From NCBI RefSeq assembly GCF_900114455.1, contig NZ_FOTC01000002.1, positions 777,012 through 841,011 on the forward strand: a DNA stretch of 64,000 nt, in the 5' to 3' direction. Position numbers and translations under genes: made by a program. This document shows, one piece after another, positions 25,092 to 33,614 of the stretch. The notes beneath the pieces are model-generated. The model made no database searches, was not told the origin of the DNA, and was given only the letters and a program-made list of their open reading frames with translations. Each line of letters opens with the position of its first letter. Position 1 is the stretch's first letter. This DNA comes from Halogranum rubrum. Its GTDB lineage: Archaea > Halobacteriota > Halobacteria > Halobacteriales > Haloferacaceae.

Positions 25092-26282
25092 TCAGTTGTC
25101 GCTGGAGTCGACGCCGACAGCGGCGGCCGCGTCGAGGAGACCGGACCCGCTCTCGTTGCTGGCGAGGCCGATGTCTTCGGCCGTCGACGTGAGTTGGCTC
25201 CGAATCTGCGTGTTCGACGACCCGGTGGCCGCGAGGAGACCGGCCGCACCGGCGACGTGCGGCGTCGCCATCGACGTGCCGGAGAACGTGTCATAGCTAC
25301 CGCCCGGAATCGTCGAGTAGATGTTGCTCCCGGGAGCGGCGATTTCGACTTCCGGTCCGGTCGAGGAGAACGACGAGAGACCGTCGCTGCTGGTCGTCGA
25401 GCCGACGGCCATCACCGTGTCGTAGGCAGCGGGATAGCCGACGCAGTCGGTACACGGCCCGGAGTTACCCGCCGCACCGACGAGGAAGGTTCCCTTGTCG
25501 ACGGCGTACTGACAGGCGTCTGCGAGCGTCTGTGAACCGGAACTGGCACCGAGGCTCATCGAGCCGACGTCGTAGCCCTGGTCGGCGGTCCACTCGACAC
25601 CGGCGGCGATATCGGAGAAGCTCCCACTCCCGCGCTTGCCGAGAACCTTCACGGCGTGGAGCGTCGCTTCGGTAGAGACACCGACGACACCCTCACCGTT
25701 GTTGACTGCGCCCGCACTTCCGGCGCAGTGCGTGCCGTGGTCGTTGTCGTCGTCCCAGTTCTCGGCGAAGTTCCCCTTCGCTTTCGTGAACGCCTTGCCC
25801 GTGCCGAGGTTGTCGACGAGGTCCGGGTGGTTCGAGTCGATACCCGTATCGAGGATGGCGATGTCGGCGCCGGCACCCGTGTATCCGTTCGCGTGTGCCA
25901 CCTCCGCGTCGACCCGGTCGACGCCCCACGGGAGTTGTTGGGCGGCCATCGTGCCGCCACTGCCGCCGTTACCGCCCTTCGGCGCGAGCGCGTGCATCGT
26001 GCCGTTCGCTTCGACGTAGCGTACGTCACCGCGTCTCTGTAGCCCCTGAATCGCGTTCTCGTTGACTTCGATTGTCATCGCGTCGAACGCGAACTCGCGT
26101 GTGACGTTCGCGGCCGCACTCGCCGCCGCGCGGCGACCGCTCTTGCCCGTGAACCCGACGTTGACTTCGACGGTGTTGCCCTCCGATGCGGAGGCCATCC
26201 CCATCAGCCCGGTCGTCGCCGCAGCAGTGCCTGCAGCTTTGAGTATGTCACGTCGAGACGTACCTTTGGTATTGTGCACCAT
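25092..26282 (-). CDS. Tat-exported halolysin-like subtilisin protease (S8)
   Basis: The 396-residue preproprotein has a Tat signal (SRRDILKAAG, residues 9-18) and an I9-type propeptide (about 38-100, ending VRYVEANGTMHAL). Its catalytic domain carries D145 (AILDTGID), H182 (NDHGTHCAGS) and S337 (FSGTSMATPHVAG). The oxyanion Asn lies in GAAGNSGP. Two Cys in GPCTDCVG may form a disulfide. Unlike classic halolysins it lacks a long C-terminal extension. ATG 26282 is set by GATTTAATC 26 bases upstream. It is presumably an extracellular protease. Confidence 0.95.
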   Translation of the reverse strand: MVHNTKGTSRRDILKAAGTAAATTGLMGMASASEGNTVEVNVGFTGKSGRRAAASAAANVTREFAFDAMTIEVNENAIQGLQRRGDVRYVEANGTMHALAPKGGNGGSGGTMAAQQLPWGVDRVDAEVAHANGYTGAGADIAILDTGIDSNHPDLVDNLGTGKAFTKAKGNFAENWDDDNDHGTHCAGSAGAVNNGEGVVGVSTEATLHAVKVLGKRGSGSFSDIAAGVEWTADQGYDVGSMSLGASSGSQTLADACQYAVDKGTFLVGAAGNSGPCTDCVGYPAAYDTVMAVGSTTSSDGLSSFSSTGPEVEIAAPGSNIYSTIPGGSYDTFSGTSMATPHVAGAAGLLAATGSSNTQIRSQLTSTAEDIGLASNESGSGLLDAAAAVGVDSSDN

Positions 26283-26308
26283 AGCACAAGTGTCAATCCT
26301 CCTCTCTC

Positions 26309-26317
26309 GATTAAATC
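26309..26317 (-). promoter_or_regulatory. TATA box for the subtilase
   Basis: GATTTAATC on the minus strand, 26 bases before ATG 26282, at the edge of an AT-rich gap (26283-26375). Confidence 0.55.
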
Positions 26318-26439
26318 TTTCTAAACGTTCGTTCATTTAACATAATTTATATCTAAATTGATATTAGCAGTTCGGGGCCTGTGCGAGCGAGTCGAGAGGG
26401 AGAGACACATCTTTACCTCGCGAGAGTCACCCTCAGGTC

Positions 26440-27195
26440 GTGCAGATCGTCGGGTACGACACGAGTGCCGAGGCAGGACTGCTCTTGAGCGACGGCGACG
26501 AACTCGACTACGTGTCGCTCGACGCCGGAACCGAACTCGCGTACACGCTCGGCGAGCGCTACTGCGCGGGGACGATTCACGAGGACACGCATCTCGCGTG
26601 TGACGCCGACCGTGCGCCGTACTGTGCAGACCACCAGTACACGTGGGTCTGTGCGCGGTGTACCGGTACCTGTCTCAAAGACGAGATGGACTGCTACGAC
26701 GACCACGCGGTCTATCTCGCCGCGTTCGCCCCCGACGTGTTCAAAGTGGGCGTGACCAAACAGTGGCGACTCGACACCCGCCTGCGCGAGCAGGGCGCAG
26801 ACCGAGCTGCTCACATCAGGACGGTAGAGAACGGCCGCGTCGCCCGTGAAATCGAGGCGGGTATCGCCGACGCCGACGACGTGACCGACCGCGTTCGCGT
26901 TCCGACGAAACGACGGGGACTCCACCAGCACGTCGACGACGAGGCGTGGACCGACTTCCTCGCCGAGTTCGACCCCATCGAGACGTTCACGTTCGACTAC
27001 GACCTGAATCTCACCGACCGACCGATGGCCGAGACCATCGCGACGGGGACAGTGAGAGGGACGAAGGGGAGACTCCTCGTCCTCGACCACGCGGGAAGCA
27101 CCTACGCCGTCGACGTGCGTGACCTCGTCGGTTACGAGATCACAGAAGGGAGAACCGAGCGCGACGTCCAGTCGAGTCTCGGCGCGTTCGGCTGA
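26440..27195 (+). CDS. DUF2797 family protein
   Basis: The 251-residue protein has a cysteine-bearing N-terminal half (YCAGTIHEDTHLACD, APYCADHQY, WVCARCTGTC, MDCYDDH) that could bind zinc. It then has YLAAFAPDVFKVGVTKQWRLDTRLREQGA, a GIY-YIG-like beta-alpha segment characteristic of DUF2797. The family is uncharacterised; the fold suggests a nuclease-like or RNA-related function. The start codon is GTG 26440, because no ATG precedes the first conserved strand. It is convergent with the next gene. Confidence 0.85.
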   Translation: MQIVGYDTSAEAGLLLSDGDELDYVSLDAGTELAYTLGERYCAGTIHEDTHLACDADRAPYCADHQYTWVCARCTGTCLKDEMDCYDDHAVYLAAFAPDVFKVGVTKQWRLDTRLREQGADRAAHIRTVENGRVAREIEAGIADADDVTDRVRVPTKRRGLHQHVDDEAWTDFLAEFDPIETFTFDYDLNLTDRPMAETIATGTVRGTKGRLLVLDHAGSTYAVDVRDLVGYEITEGRTERDVQSSLGAFG

Positions 27196-27199
27196 GATA

Positions 27200-27727
27200 T
27201 CACTCCTTCTCGACGGTAATCGTCCGGTCCGGTAGCGGGAACGTCCGCTCGCCGAATCGGAAGCGCCGGTCACGGAGAGTAAAGGAGTACTCGAAGACGA
27301 GATTACCGTCGAGGTGGATGGTCGTCCCGTCGTCGATGGCGGCCCCAGCGAGGTACTCGAAGTTGACGGCGGTGGTGCCTTCGCTCGGGAGGGGGTCGGC
27401 GGCGATGTTCCGCGGTCGCTCCTGAAACGCGGGCGTCCAGACGGCGTTGTGGACGGTTCCGCCGCTCTCACGGAGACCGACGCGAACGTTCATCCCCGCG
27501 AGTCCGAGGTCGACCCAACTCTCGTTTTCGAGGTCGTACTCCACGACGAGACTCGGTGGGTCGTCGACGAGCGTCGCCTGGACGTCGGTGACTGAGACCT
27601 CTTCGACGATTGGACGGAAGACACGGTCTTCGTAGGCACCCGAGAGTTTCGCACCGACGATGGGAACGTACCGAAGTATCCAGAAAACGAGCCAGAGAAC
27701 GAGTTTCGCGACCCAAAAGTAGAGCAT
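27200..27727 (-). CDS. Membrane-anchored LEA14-like protein, 175 aa
   Basis: An N-terminal hydrophobic helix (LVLWLVFWILRYVPIVGAKL) anchors a beta-sandwich: VSVTDVQATLVDDPPSLVVEYDL, DLGLAGMNVRVGL, TAVNFEYLAGAA and GNLVFEYSFTLRDRRF. The strand pattern resembles a single LEA14/WHy domain like those at 10254-11390, but sequence support is weaker. Function unknown. It is divergent from the Gly/Met-rich gene. Confidence 0.72.
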   Translation of the reverse strand: MLYFWVAKLVLWLVFWILRYVPIVGAKLSGAYEDRVFRPIVEEVSVTDVQATLVDDPPSLVVEYDLENESWVDLGLAGMNVRVGLRESGGTVHNAVWTPAFQERPRNIAADPLPSEGTTAVNFEYLAGAAIDDGTTIHLDGNLVFEYSFTLRDRRFRFGERTFPLPDRTITVEKE

Positions 27728-27825
27728 CTACTCCATGCCGACGCCGAGAGTCGCCAAGAGCGCTGTGGCCACGTGGCAGTCGAATAAACAACAATCATTT
27801 CCCGTTGGCTCGTCAAGTGGCGAGC

Positions 27826-28272
27826 ATGGCCGAAGACGAACCTACCGACGAAGCGACGGAACCGGAGGCAGAACCGGAGACCGAGTCTGCGAGCGACGAG
27901 GAGAAGTCCTTCCGCGAGCGCGTCGAGGAGATTCGTGAACGACGTGCCCAAGAGCGAGAGGAGGGCGACGGTGAGCGACCGAGCCCCGAAGAGATGATGG
28001 GTGGCGGCGGCCCCGGCGGTATGGGCGGCGGCGGCAACCCCTTCGCACAGATGATGAGCGGCATGATGGGCGGCGGCGGCCCCGGCGCGGGCGGCATGGG
28101 CGGCGGTCCCGGTGGTCCGGGCGGTGCCGATCCGCGTGGTCCCGGTGGACGCGAAGAGAGCGGCGCCGGCAACGAAGAACTCGTCCGCGAAGTTCGCCAA
28201 CTGCGAGACGAAGTCCGCGACGCGACGCGACAGCTTCAGCGTATCGCGCAGGCGCTCGAAGACGACAACTGA
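27826..28272 (+). CDS. Gly/Met-rich low-complexity protein with terminal coiled coils
   Basis: The 148-residue protein has three parts. An acidic N-terminus runs into a charged helix (ERVEEIRERRAQEREE). A glycine/methionine/proline-rich block occupies about residues 55-110 (GGGGPGGMGGGGNPFAQMM and similar). A C-terminal coiled coil follows (EELVREVRQLRDEVRDATRQLQRIAQALEDD). Such GGM-rich chaperone-like or phase-separating linkers are seen in haloarchaea, for example in thermosome tails, but no function is assigned. ATG 27826 follows an AT-rich leader. Confidence 0.75.
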   Translation: MAEDEPTDEATEPEAEPETESASDEEKSFRERVEEIRERRAQEREEGDGERPSPEEMMGGGGPGGMGGGGNPFAQMMSGMMGGGGPGAGGMGGGPGGPGGADPRGPGGREESGAGNEELVREVRQLRDEVRDATRQLQRIAQALEDDN

Positions 28273-28384
28273 ACGTCCGCTGACTGCTATCTCCCTTCTT
28301 TTCGGCGGCGCTCCGACGACCAGACGACGTCGAGCGCACAGTATTCGAGTCGAACTTATGACATAGGGGACCGTACTCTCGACG

Positions 28385-28597
28385 ATGCCCTCCTCTGAAC
28401 CCAACTGGTCACACCGGCACGCGATGGCTCCGATTTACCTGCTCTTCGTCGCCTTCGCAGGTGTCGCGTTGTTCGTCCTCGTGACGGCGTTCCCACCGCT
28501 GGCGTTGCTCCTCGTACTGTTGCTCTTCCTCCGATTCAGAAAGGTGACGCTGGACCGACTCGACCGACTGGAGTCCGACTCGGAGCGCGAGCGCTGA
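28385..28597 (+). CDS. Small membrane protein, 70 aa
   Basis: Two adjacent hydrophobic helices (APIYLLFVAFAGVALFVLV and PPLALLLVLLLFLRF) are followed by a charged amphipathic tail (KVTLDRLDRLESDSERE). A CTTATGAC element around 28356-28363 precedes the ATG at leaderless spacing. No known family. It ends seven bases before the convergent glycosyltransferase gene. Confidence 0.68.
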   Translation: MPSSEPNWSHRHAMAPIYLLFVAFAGVALFVLVTAFPPLALLLVLLLFLRFRKVTLDRLDRLESDSERER

Positions 28598-28603
28598 CTG
28601 CCG

Positions 28604-29707
28604 TCAGCGAACCCGCTCGTAGATGTCGGCGAGTTCGTCCACGGCGTGGTCGACACTAATCTGCTCGCGGCGGTCCAGACAGTTCGCTCGCAGTCGCTCG
28701 CGTTCGGCGAGTGTGCGGCGGAGTGCCGCTGCGAACCCCTCGACGTCGCCAGCGGCGAAGTGGTAGCCGGTGACGCCGTCGTCGACGGTGTCGGCGAGTG
28801 CACCGCTGTCGACGCCGACGACGGGTGTTCCACAGGCGTTCGCTTCGAGCGCGACGAGTCCCTGCGTCTCGACCGGACTCGGAAAGAGAAAAGCGTCGAG
28901 CGAGGAGTAGAACGCCGAGAGCTCCTCCCGTGGCAGAAATCCGAGGAACCGGGCGTCGACACCGCGGTTCTCCGCTCGCTGTTCGAGGCTCTCGCGGGCG
29001 GGGCCGTCGCCACCGAAGACGAGCGTCGCGTCGATATCCGCCTCAGCGACGGCGTCGACGACGTCGCCGAGACACTTCTCGAAGCCGTGGCGACCGGTGT
29101 AGCCGACGAGCGGCCCGGAGAGGTCGTACTTCTCGCGGAACGACACCGCGTCTACCGGCGAGAAGCGGTCGATATCGACGCCGTTCGAGATGACCGTCAC
29201 GTCGGCGTCGACGCCGACGGTGTCGAGCAGATACCGCTTCGACACCGCACTCGGGGTGATGATGGTGTCGGCGTGGTCGAAGAACCACCGTTCGTAGCGC
29301 TCACTGAGCCCTTCGAGACGGTCTTCCACCGAGGTGATGGAGGTGAGGTAGGCCGCGTACTCGCCGGTCGGTGTGTGATACGACGTGACGAACGGGAGGT
29401 CTTCCCGTCGCGCGAGTCGCAGACCACTGAGACCGAGTGCGAAGGGGGTGTGTGCGTGGACGACGTCGACGTTCTCGACGTCGTCAGGGATACGCGGCAT
29501 CCCGAGACGAAACCCCTCGTAGAACGGAAAGGGGAGACTGCGAACGGGGAACTCGCCGTCGTCCGGGCCGTAGTCGTCCGACCCGGGATAGACCACGTCC
29601 ATCCGACCGCCGCGAGCGAGCCACGTGTCCCGCCACGTCTTCACCGTGTAGGTGACACCGTTGACCGTCGGCAGGTACGTGTCCGTGAAGGCTGCCACCG
29701 CGTCCAT
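28604..29707 (-). CDS. GT4 glycosyltransferase
   Basis: The 367-residue protein has the GT-B fold: FTDTYLPTVNGVTYTVKTW at the acceptor side, HAHTPFALG, then the donor-binding half with VGYTGRHGFEKCLGDVV and FPSPVETQGLVALEANACGTPVV (E-x7-E motif). This resembles archaeal GT4 enzymes acting on lipids or surface glycans. ATG 29707 is preferred to GTG 29722 because GATTAAGTA lies 22 bases before it. It is located 25 bases after another GT4 gene on the same strand, so the two may build one glycan or glycolipid. Confidence 0.9.
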   Translation of the reverse strand: MDAVAAFTDTYLPTVNGVTYTVKTWRDTWLARGGRMDVVYPGSDDYGPDDGEFPVRSLPFPFYEGFRLGMPRIPDDVENVDVVHAHTPFALGLSGLRLARREDLPFVTSYHTPTGEYAAYLTSITSVEDRLEGLSERYERWFFDHADTIITPSAVSKRYLLDTVGVDADVTVISNGVDIDRFSPVDAVSFREKYDLSGPLVGYTGRHGFEKCLGDVVDAVAEADIDATLVFGGDGPARESLEQRAENRGVDARFLGFLPREELSAFYSSLDAFLFPSPVETQGLVALEANACGTPVVGVDSGALADTVDDGVTGYHFAAGDVEGFAAALRRTLAERERLRANCLDRREQISVDHAVDELADIYERVR

Positions 29708-29729
29708 TGCTCCGAATTTCACCGACCGG

Positions 29730-29738
29730 TACTTAATC
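29730..29738 (-). promoter_or_regulatory. TATA box for the second GT4 gene
   Basis: GATTAAGTA (minus strand) overlaps the end of the upstream GT4 gene and lies 22 bases before ATG 29707. The second gene can therefore be transcribed on its own. Confidence 0.45.
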
Positions 29739-30806
29739 GCTTGTGACTTCGTTCTCTACGCTCACCGACACGTCCTCGTACGCCTCGACCAGCCGTTCGC
29801 CGACACGCTCTAGACTGTGCTCGGCGGCCGTCTCCTGAGCGTTCTCTCCGAGTCGCTTCCGCAGGTCGGGGTCGGCAGCGAGTCGGTCGACCGCCTCGCG
29901 GAACTCCTCGTGCGTCGAGCACATCAGGCAGTCCTCGCCGTCAGTGTAGAACTCCCGGAAGACGGGGATGTCGCGGAGGACGACGGCCTTCCCGCAGGCC
30001 ATCGCTTCCAAGACGGCAATTCCCTGGTTCTCGACTTTCGCCGGAAACAGGTAGACGTCGCCCGCGCCGAATGCGGCCCGTTTGTCGTCCATCCATCCGG
30101 TGAAGGTGACGTTCGCCGGCGGGTTCTCCGTCCACTGCTTGACCGTGGTCGACGCCTGCGGCCCCTCCTCGTAACTCCCGAACCACGCGAAGTCGTAGTC
30201 GGTCTCCTGTGCCAACTCACAGAACATCGTGAGACCCTTCCGCTCGAACACCTCGCCGACGGCGAAGACGACGACGCCGTCGAGGTCGAACCGTTCGCGC
30301 GTCTCCTCGCGGAACGTCTCGTACCCCGCCAGCGACCCGGTGTCGACGCCGTTCGAGACGGGACGAACCGGCGCGTCGACGGGGTAGGAGTCGAGGACGC
30401 CCTTCGTGTACTCACTGGGACAGAGCACCAGGTCGGCCTGTGAGTAGAACCACTTCAGATACTGCTTGAGCGGCCCGGCGATGTAGTTCGACCCGCGGAA
30501 GCTCTCGGCGAAGTCTTCTCCGGTGACGTGGGCGTGGAGGACGAGCGGGATGTCGTTGCGCTTCGCGTGCCGGGCGACGGCGAGTGACCCCGGACCGACG
30601 AGGTTGCAGTGGGCGACGTCGTACTCGCGGAACCCGCCTCGTCCACGGAGTTCGTACTCCACGGCCGCAATCGGGTGGTCCCCTTTCCACGGCGACGTGA
30701 CGACTTCGACGTCGGTCTTAGCGAGGGCCGCTCGCTGCTGTTTCGTCGCCGTGACCATCCCGCCACGGAGTCGAGACGACAGTTCGAGATAGTTGAGAAC
30801 CCGCAT
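29733..30806 (-). CDS. GT4 glycosyltransferase
   Basis: The 357-residue enzyme starts MRVLNYLELSSRLRGGMVTATKQQ and has HCNLVGPGSLAVAR, HAHVTGEDFAESF, the donor half VFAVGEVFERKGLTMFCELA, and FPAKVENQGIAVLEAMACGKAVV with the GT4 E-x7-E motif. It is paralogous to the neighbour at 28604-29707. No polymerase, flippase or oligosaccharyltransferase gene is adjacent, so the product could be a glycolipid. An in-frame extension upstream of ATG 30806 is rejected for composition. Confidence 0.9.
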   Translation of the reverse strand: MRVLNYLELSSRLRGGMVTATKQQRAALAKTDVEVVTSPWKGDHPIAAVEYELRGRGGFREYDVAHCNLVGPGSLAVARHAKRNDIPLVLHAHVTGEDFAESFRGSNYIAGPLKQYLKWFYSQADLVLCPSEYTKGVLDSYPVDAPVRPVSNGVDTGSLAGYETFREETRERFDLDGVVVFAVGEVFERKGLTMFCELAQETDYDFAWFGSYEEGPQASTTVKQWTENPPANVTFTGWMDDKRAAFGAGDVYLFPAKVENQGIAVLEAMACGKAVVLRDIPVFREFYTDGEDCLMCSTHEEFREAVDRLAADPDLRKRLGENAQETAAEHSLERVGERLVEAYEDVSVSVENEVTSD

Positions 30807-30890
30807 TAGTCGGGGCTTCTCGGGTGGTTTTCTTGAGCGTGTCGGCACGGGTGTAGAGAGTTCAGTCACACAGCCGAGTGGCTCGACACC

Positions 30891-30947
30891 CAGATGTGTG
30901 GGTAGATATACAGACATATGTCTAGGTATCTGTCCAGATGGATATGG
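30891..30947. promoter_or_regulatory. Palindromic motif cluster similar to the parA iterons
   Basis: This 57-base AT-rich patch in a 235-base gap contains the perfect 12-bp palindrome AGACATATGTCT (30912-30923), flanked by AGATATAC and GGTATCT. TATCTGTCCA at 30927-30936 is identical to 48785-48794 in front of parA. It lies between the GT4 operon and the RNase P subunit gene and could bind the same factor as the parA site. Confidence 0.45.
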
Positions 30948-31041
30948 AGCAGTACGAAGCAGCACGAACCAGCGTCCATCGCGTCGTCCAGTTCGGAACG
31001 ACTATCACCGCTCGTCGCACCCATCGACGTAGACGAAACCA

Positions 31042-31320
31042 ATGAGCATCGCCGAGGAGCGCATCGACCGGTTGCACACGCTGGCGAAGCAGGCCGTCGC
31101 GGCGCGAGAGTTCGACCGCTCGCGGGAGTACGTCCGTCTCGCCCGTCGAATCGCCGAGCGCAACCGCTGTGGACTGCCTCGGGAGTTCAAACGGTTTTCG
31201 TGTCCGCGCTGTGACGTCTATCTCCGCCCCGGCGTCAACGCTCGCGTCCGCACACAGGACGGCCACGTCGTCGTCACCTGCGACTGCGGCGAGTTGAAAC
31301 GATATCCGTATCAGTCGTAA
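31042..31320 (+). CDS. rnp4: RNase P protein subunit Rpp21/Rnp4
   Basis: The 92-residue protein has the N-terminal helical pair of Rpp21 (ERIDRLHTLAKQAVAAREFDR, REYVRLARRIAERNRC), the hallmark GLPREFKRFSCPRC, and a zinc ribbon with C54/C57 and C80/C82 (TCDCG). It binds the specificity domain of RNase P RNA with Rpp29 and helps mature tRNA 5' ends. The YhbY-type gene follows 78 bases later on the same strand, as in many archaea. Confidence 0.93.
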   Translation: MSIAEERIDRLHTLAKQAVAAREFDRSREYVRLARRIAERNRCGLPREFKRFSCPRCDVYLRPGVNARVRTQDGHVVVTCDCGELKRYPYQS

Positions 31321-31398
31321 CGCCGTGAGACGGCGGCACATAGCCGACGCCTCGTAATCTCAAGCTTGAAACCGCCGCACTCCCAAGCGCGGGTATAC

Positions 31399-31650
31399 AT
31401 GGACGTAAACGAACTCCGCAAGGAGGCCCACGACCTCGACGTGACGGTGTGGGTCGGCAAGAGCGGACTCAGTGCAGTGACGGACGAACTGTTCGACCAA
31501 CTCAAAGAGCGAAAGCTGGTCAAAGTGAAGTTCCACCGCGCGGCGCGTGCGGAGGGGACGGTCGAAGAACTGACCGAGCAGTTGGCTGAAGACGTCAACG
31601 CGACGGTCGTCGAGACGCGCGGTAACACGGCGGTGCTGCACAAGCGATGA
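31399..31650 (+). CDS. YhbY/CRM-domain RNA-binding protein
   Basis: The 83-residue protein is a single CRM (YhbY) domain: MDVNELRKEAHDLDVTVWVGKSGLS, ELFDQLKERKLVKVKFHRAA and ATVVETRGNTAVLHK. The GKSG turn corresponds to the GxxG loop that contacts RNA. It is linked to ribosome assembly in bacteria. It follows rnp4 and overlaps the MscS gene start (ATGA), forming a likely operon. The upstream in-frame ATG at 31366 adds residues before the conserved domain and is not used. Confidence 0.9.
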   Translation: MDVNELRKEAHDLDVTVWVGKSGLSAVTDELFDQLKERKLVKVKFHRAARAEGTVEELTEQLAEDVNATVVETRGNTAVLHKR

Positions 31651-32555
31651 TGCTGTTGCAGACGTTGCAGGCGTCAGGAGCCGACCCGATTACGCAGTGG
31701 TTGATCGATTTCGGCGTCGGAGAGAGCATGGCGGGCGTCATCGGTCCCGCATTCTCGTTCCTCGTCGCGTTCGCGGTCGTCTACATCGCCGGGCGTGCGG
31801 TTATCGTCCCACTCGTCGACCGCGTCCTCGACTCTCGCGGCCTCGACGAACACGGCAAGAAGCCGATTCGGAAGATTACCGGCGTCTTGGTCGTCTTCGT
31901 CGCCATCTCTGCTGCATTTGCCTTCGCCGGGTTCGGAAACATCTTGACCGCGCTGGCGACGGTGGCCGCCGCCGCGACGCTCGCTATCGGTTTCGCGATG
32001 CAGGACGTCATCGCCAACTTCGTCGCGGGCGTGTTCATCTTCACCGACCGGCCGTTCCGCATCGGCGATTGGATCGAGTGGGACGGCAACTCCGGCATCG
32101 TCGAGGACATCAGCTTCCGCGTCACCCGCGTCCGGACGTTCGACAACGAACTGCTGACGGTGCCGAACTCCCAACTCACCGACGGCGTCGTCAAGAACCC
32201 GGTCGCCAAGAACAAACTGCGACTCAAGTTCGTCTTCGGTATCGGCTACGGCGACGACATCGACAAAGCGACCGACATCATCGTCGAGGAGGCCGAGCGA
32301 CATCCGGACATCCTCGACGAACCCGAACCGTCGGTCCGACTGAACGAACTCGCCGACTCCTACGTCGGCCTCCAGTCGCGCTTCTGGATCTCGAACCCCA
32401 GTCGCGCCGACTTCGTCAAGACGCGCGCGGAGTACGTCAAGAGTGTCAAAGAGCGGTTCGACGCCGAAGACATCGAGATTCCGTTCCCGCAGCGCGACCT
32501 CTCGGGACAGGTCGAGTTCGCCGGCGACGCGCTCCGAACGGCGCAGTCGAACTGA
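31647..32555 (+). CDS. MscS-family mechanosensitive channel
   Basis: The 302-residue protein has an N-terminal polar stretch and three TM helices (about 27-48, 70-88 and the pore helix 90-115, ALATVAAAATLAIGFAMQDVIANFVAG). It continues with the conserved beta domain FTDRPFRIGDWIEWDG, VTRVRTFDNELLTVPNSQL, and the mixed C-terminal domain. It gates in response to membrane tension, releasing solutes on osmotic downshift, which is relevant to a halophile. It is translationally coupled to the YhbY gene by ATGA. Confidence 0.95.
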   Translation: MMLLQTLQASGADPITQWLIDFGVGESMAGVIGPAFSFLVAFAVVYIAGRAVIVPLVDRVLDSRGLDEHGKKPIRKITGVLVVFVAISAAFAFAGFGNILTALATVAAAATLAIGFAMQDVIANFVAGVFIFTDRPFRIGDWIEWDGNSGIVEDISFRVTRVRTFDNELLTVPNSQLTDGVVKNPVAKNKLRLKFVFGIGYGDDIDKATDIIVEEAERHPDILDEPEPSVRLNELADSYVGLQSRFWISNPSRADFVKTRAEYVKSVKERFDAEDIEIPFPQRDLSGQVEFAGDALRTAQSN

Positions 32556-32654
32556 CACGACCTCGCCGTCGTGTCGCTGAGACGTCGTTTTTCGCAGACA
32601 GCATCCGACAGTCTATTTTTCTCCGCGTGAGAAGCCCCGAAACGAGACTCCCCA

Positions 32655-33611
32655 ATGAACAGACGGACACTCCTCCAGACGCTCGGTGCGACAGCAGCAG
32701 GAACACTCGTCGCTGGCTGTGCCGGCAGCGACGGCGAGACGACGCAGAACGCGTCCAGCGACGCGGCGAACGAATCGGGAACGACGACAGCGACGCCGGA
32801 AGCGACCGAGACGGCGACTGCGACACCGACGCAGACGGTCACGACGTCGACGCTCCGAGAAGGGACGGCGGAGGCGACGGACCTGTACGTCATCGACGCG
32901 CCGAAAGCGGGCCCGACGTTCTTCCTCGTCGGCGGCGTCCACGGCGACGAGGTCAGCGGGTGGAAGACGGCCACCGCCGCCACCGAGTGGGATATCGACG
33001 CCGGGACACTCGTAGTCCTGCCGAAGGCCAATATCCAGGGTGTCGAGAACCGAAGCCGCGAGTATCCGGAAGGGACAGACCTGAACCGCCAGTTCGAACG
33101 CGGGAAGCCGCCGAAGAACGAACTCGCCACCGCCATCTGGGACGCCATCGTCGAGCACGACCCGGACGTGCTCGTCGACCTCCACAGTTCGAAGGGGTTC
33201 CAAGCCGACGACACGGGCTACGTCGGACAGAACGTCTTTCACTCCCAGCAAGGGACGATGGGCCCGGACGCCGAACAGGCGACGGCGTTCCTCAACGAGA
33301 ACTACGTCCCCGCCTCTCGGAAACCGAAGTACGAGTTCGTCACGACGACGATGAGCAAGAACCTCGCGATGATTGCCGACAAAGCGCGGGCGGATTTGGA
33401 GATTCCGACGGCCATCTTCGAGGTGACGGAGGCCGACCTGCCGGAGGAGACACGAATCGAGTGGACGACGGCGTACACACGATGGATGCTCGACCACTGG
33501 GGCGTAAGGGCGATGGAAGGCGAACAGACGGCACAGTCGACGAGTGCGACGAATACGACGAGTACGGCGAATGCGACGAGTACGACGAAAACAACAGAGA
33601 CGAACAGCTAG
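32655..33611 (+). CDS. Lipoprotein with M14 / succinylglutamate-desuccinylase-like zinc domain
   Basis: A Tat-like start (NRRTLLQ) leads to a lipobox with C22 (LVAGC) and a Thr/Ala-rich linker to about residue 65. The catalytic domain shows zinc ligands H96 and E99 (GGVHGDEVSG) and H177 (VDLHSSKGF), plus GTDLNRQF. These are M14 carboxypeptidase or AstE/AspA deacylase features. The C-terminal 20 residues are a Thr/Ser/Asn tail. It would act on the cell surface on peptides or acyl-amino acids. A TATA-like CTATTTTT precedes it. Confidence 0.85.
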   Translation: MNRRTLLQTLGATAAGTLVAGCAGSDGETTQNASSDAANESGTTTATPEATETATATPTQTVTTSTLREGTAEATDLYVIDAPKAGPTFFLVGGVHGDEVSGWKTATAATEWDIDAGTLVVLPKANIQGVENRSREYPEGTDLNRQFERGKPPKNELATAIWDAIVEHDPDVLVDLHSSKGFQADDTGYVGQNVFHSQQGTMGPDAEQATAFLNENYVPASRKPKYEFVTTTMSKNLAMIADKARADLEIPTAIFEVTEADLPEETRIEWTTAYTRWMLDHWGVRAMEGEQTAQSTSATNTTSTANATSTTKTTETNS

Positions 33612-33614
33612 TCG

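Noticed and set aside
24405-26282. Functional inhibitor-protease pair (BsuPI-like protein and subtilase)
   Set aside because: The genes are 360 bases apart with a zinc-ribbon gene between, and the BsuPI-like protein has no signal peptide while the protease is exported.
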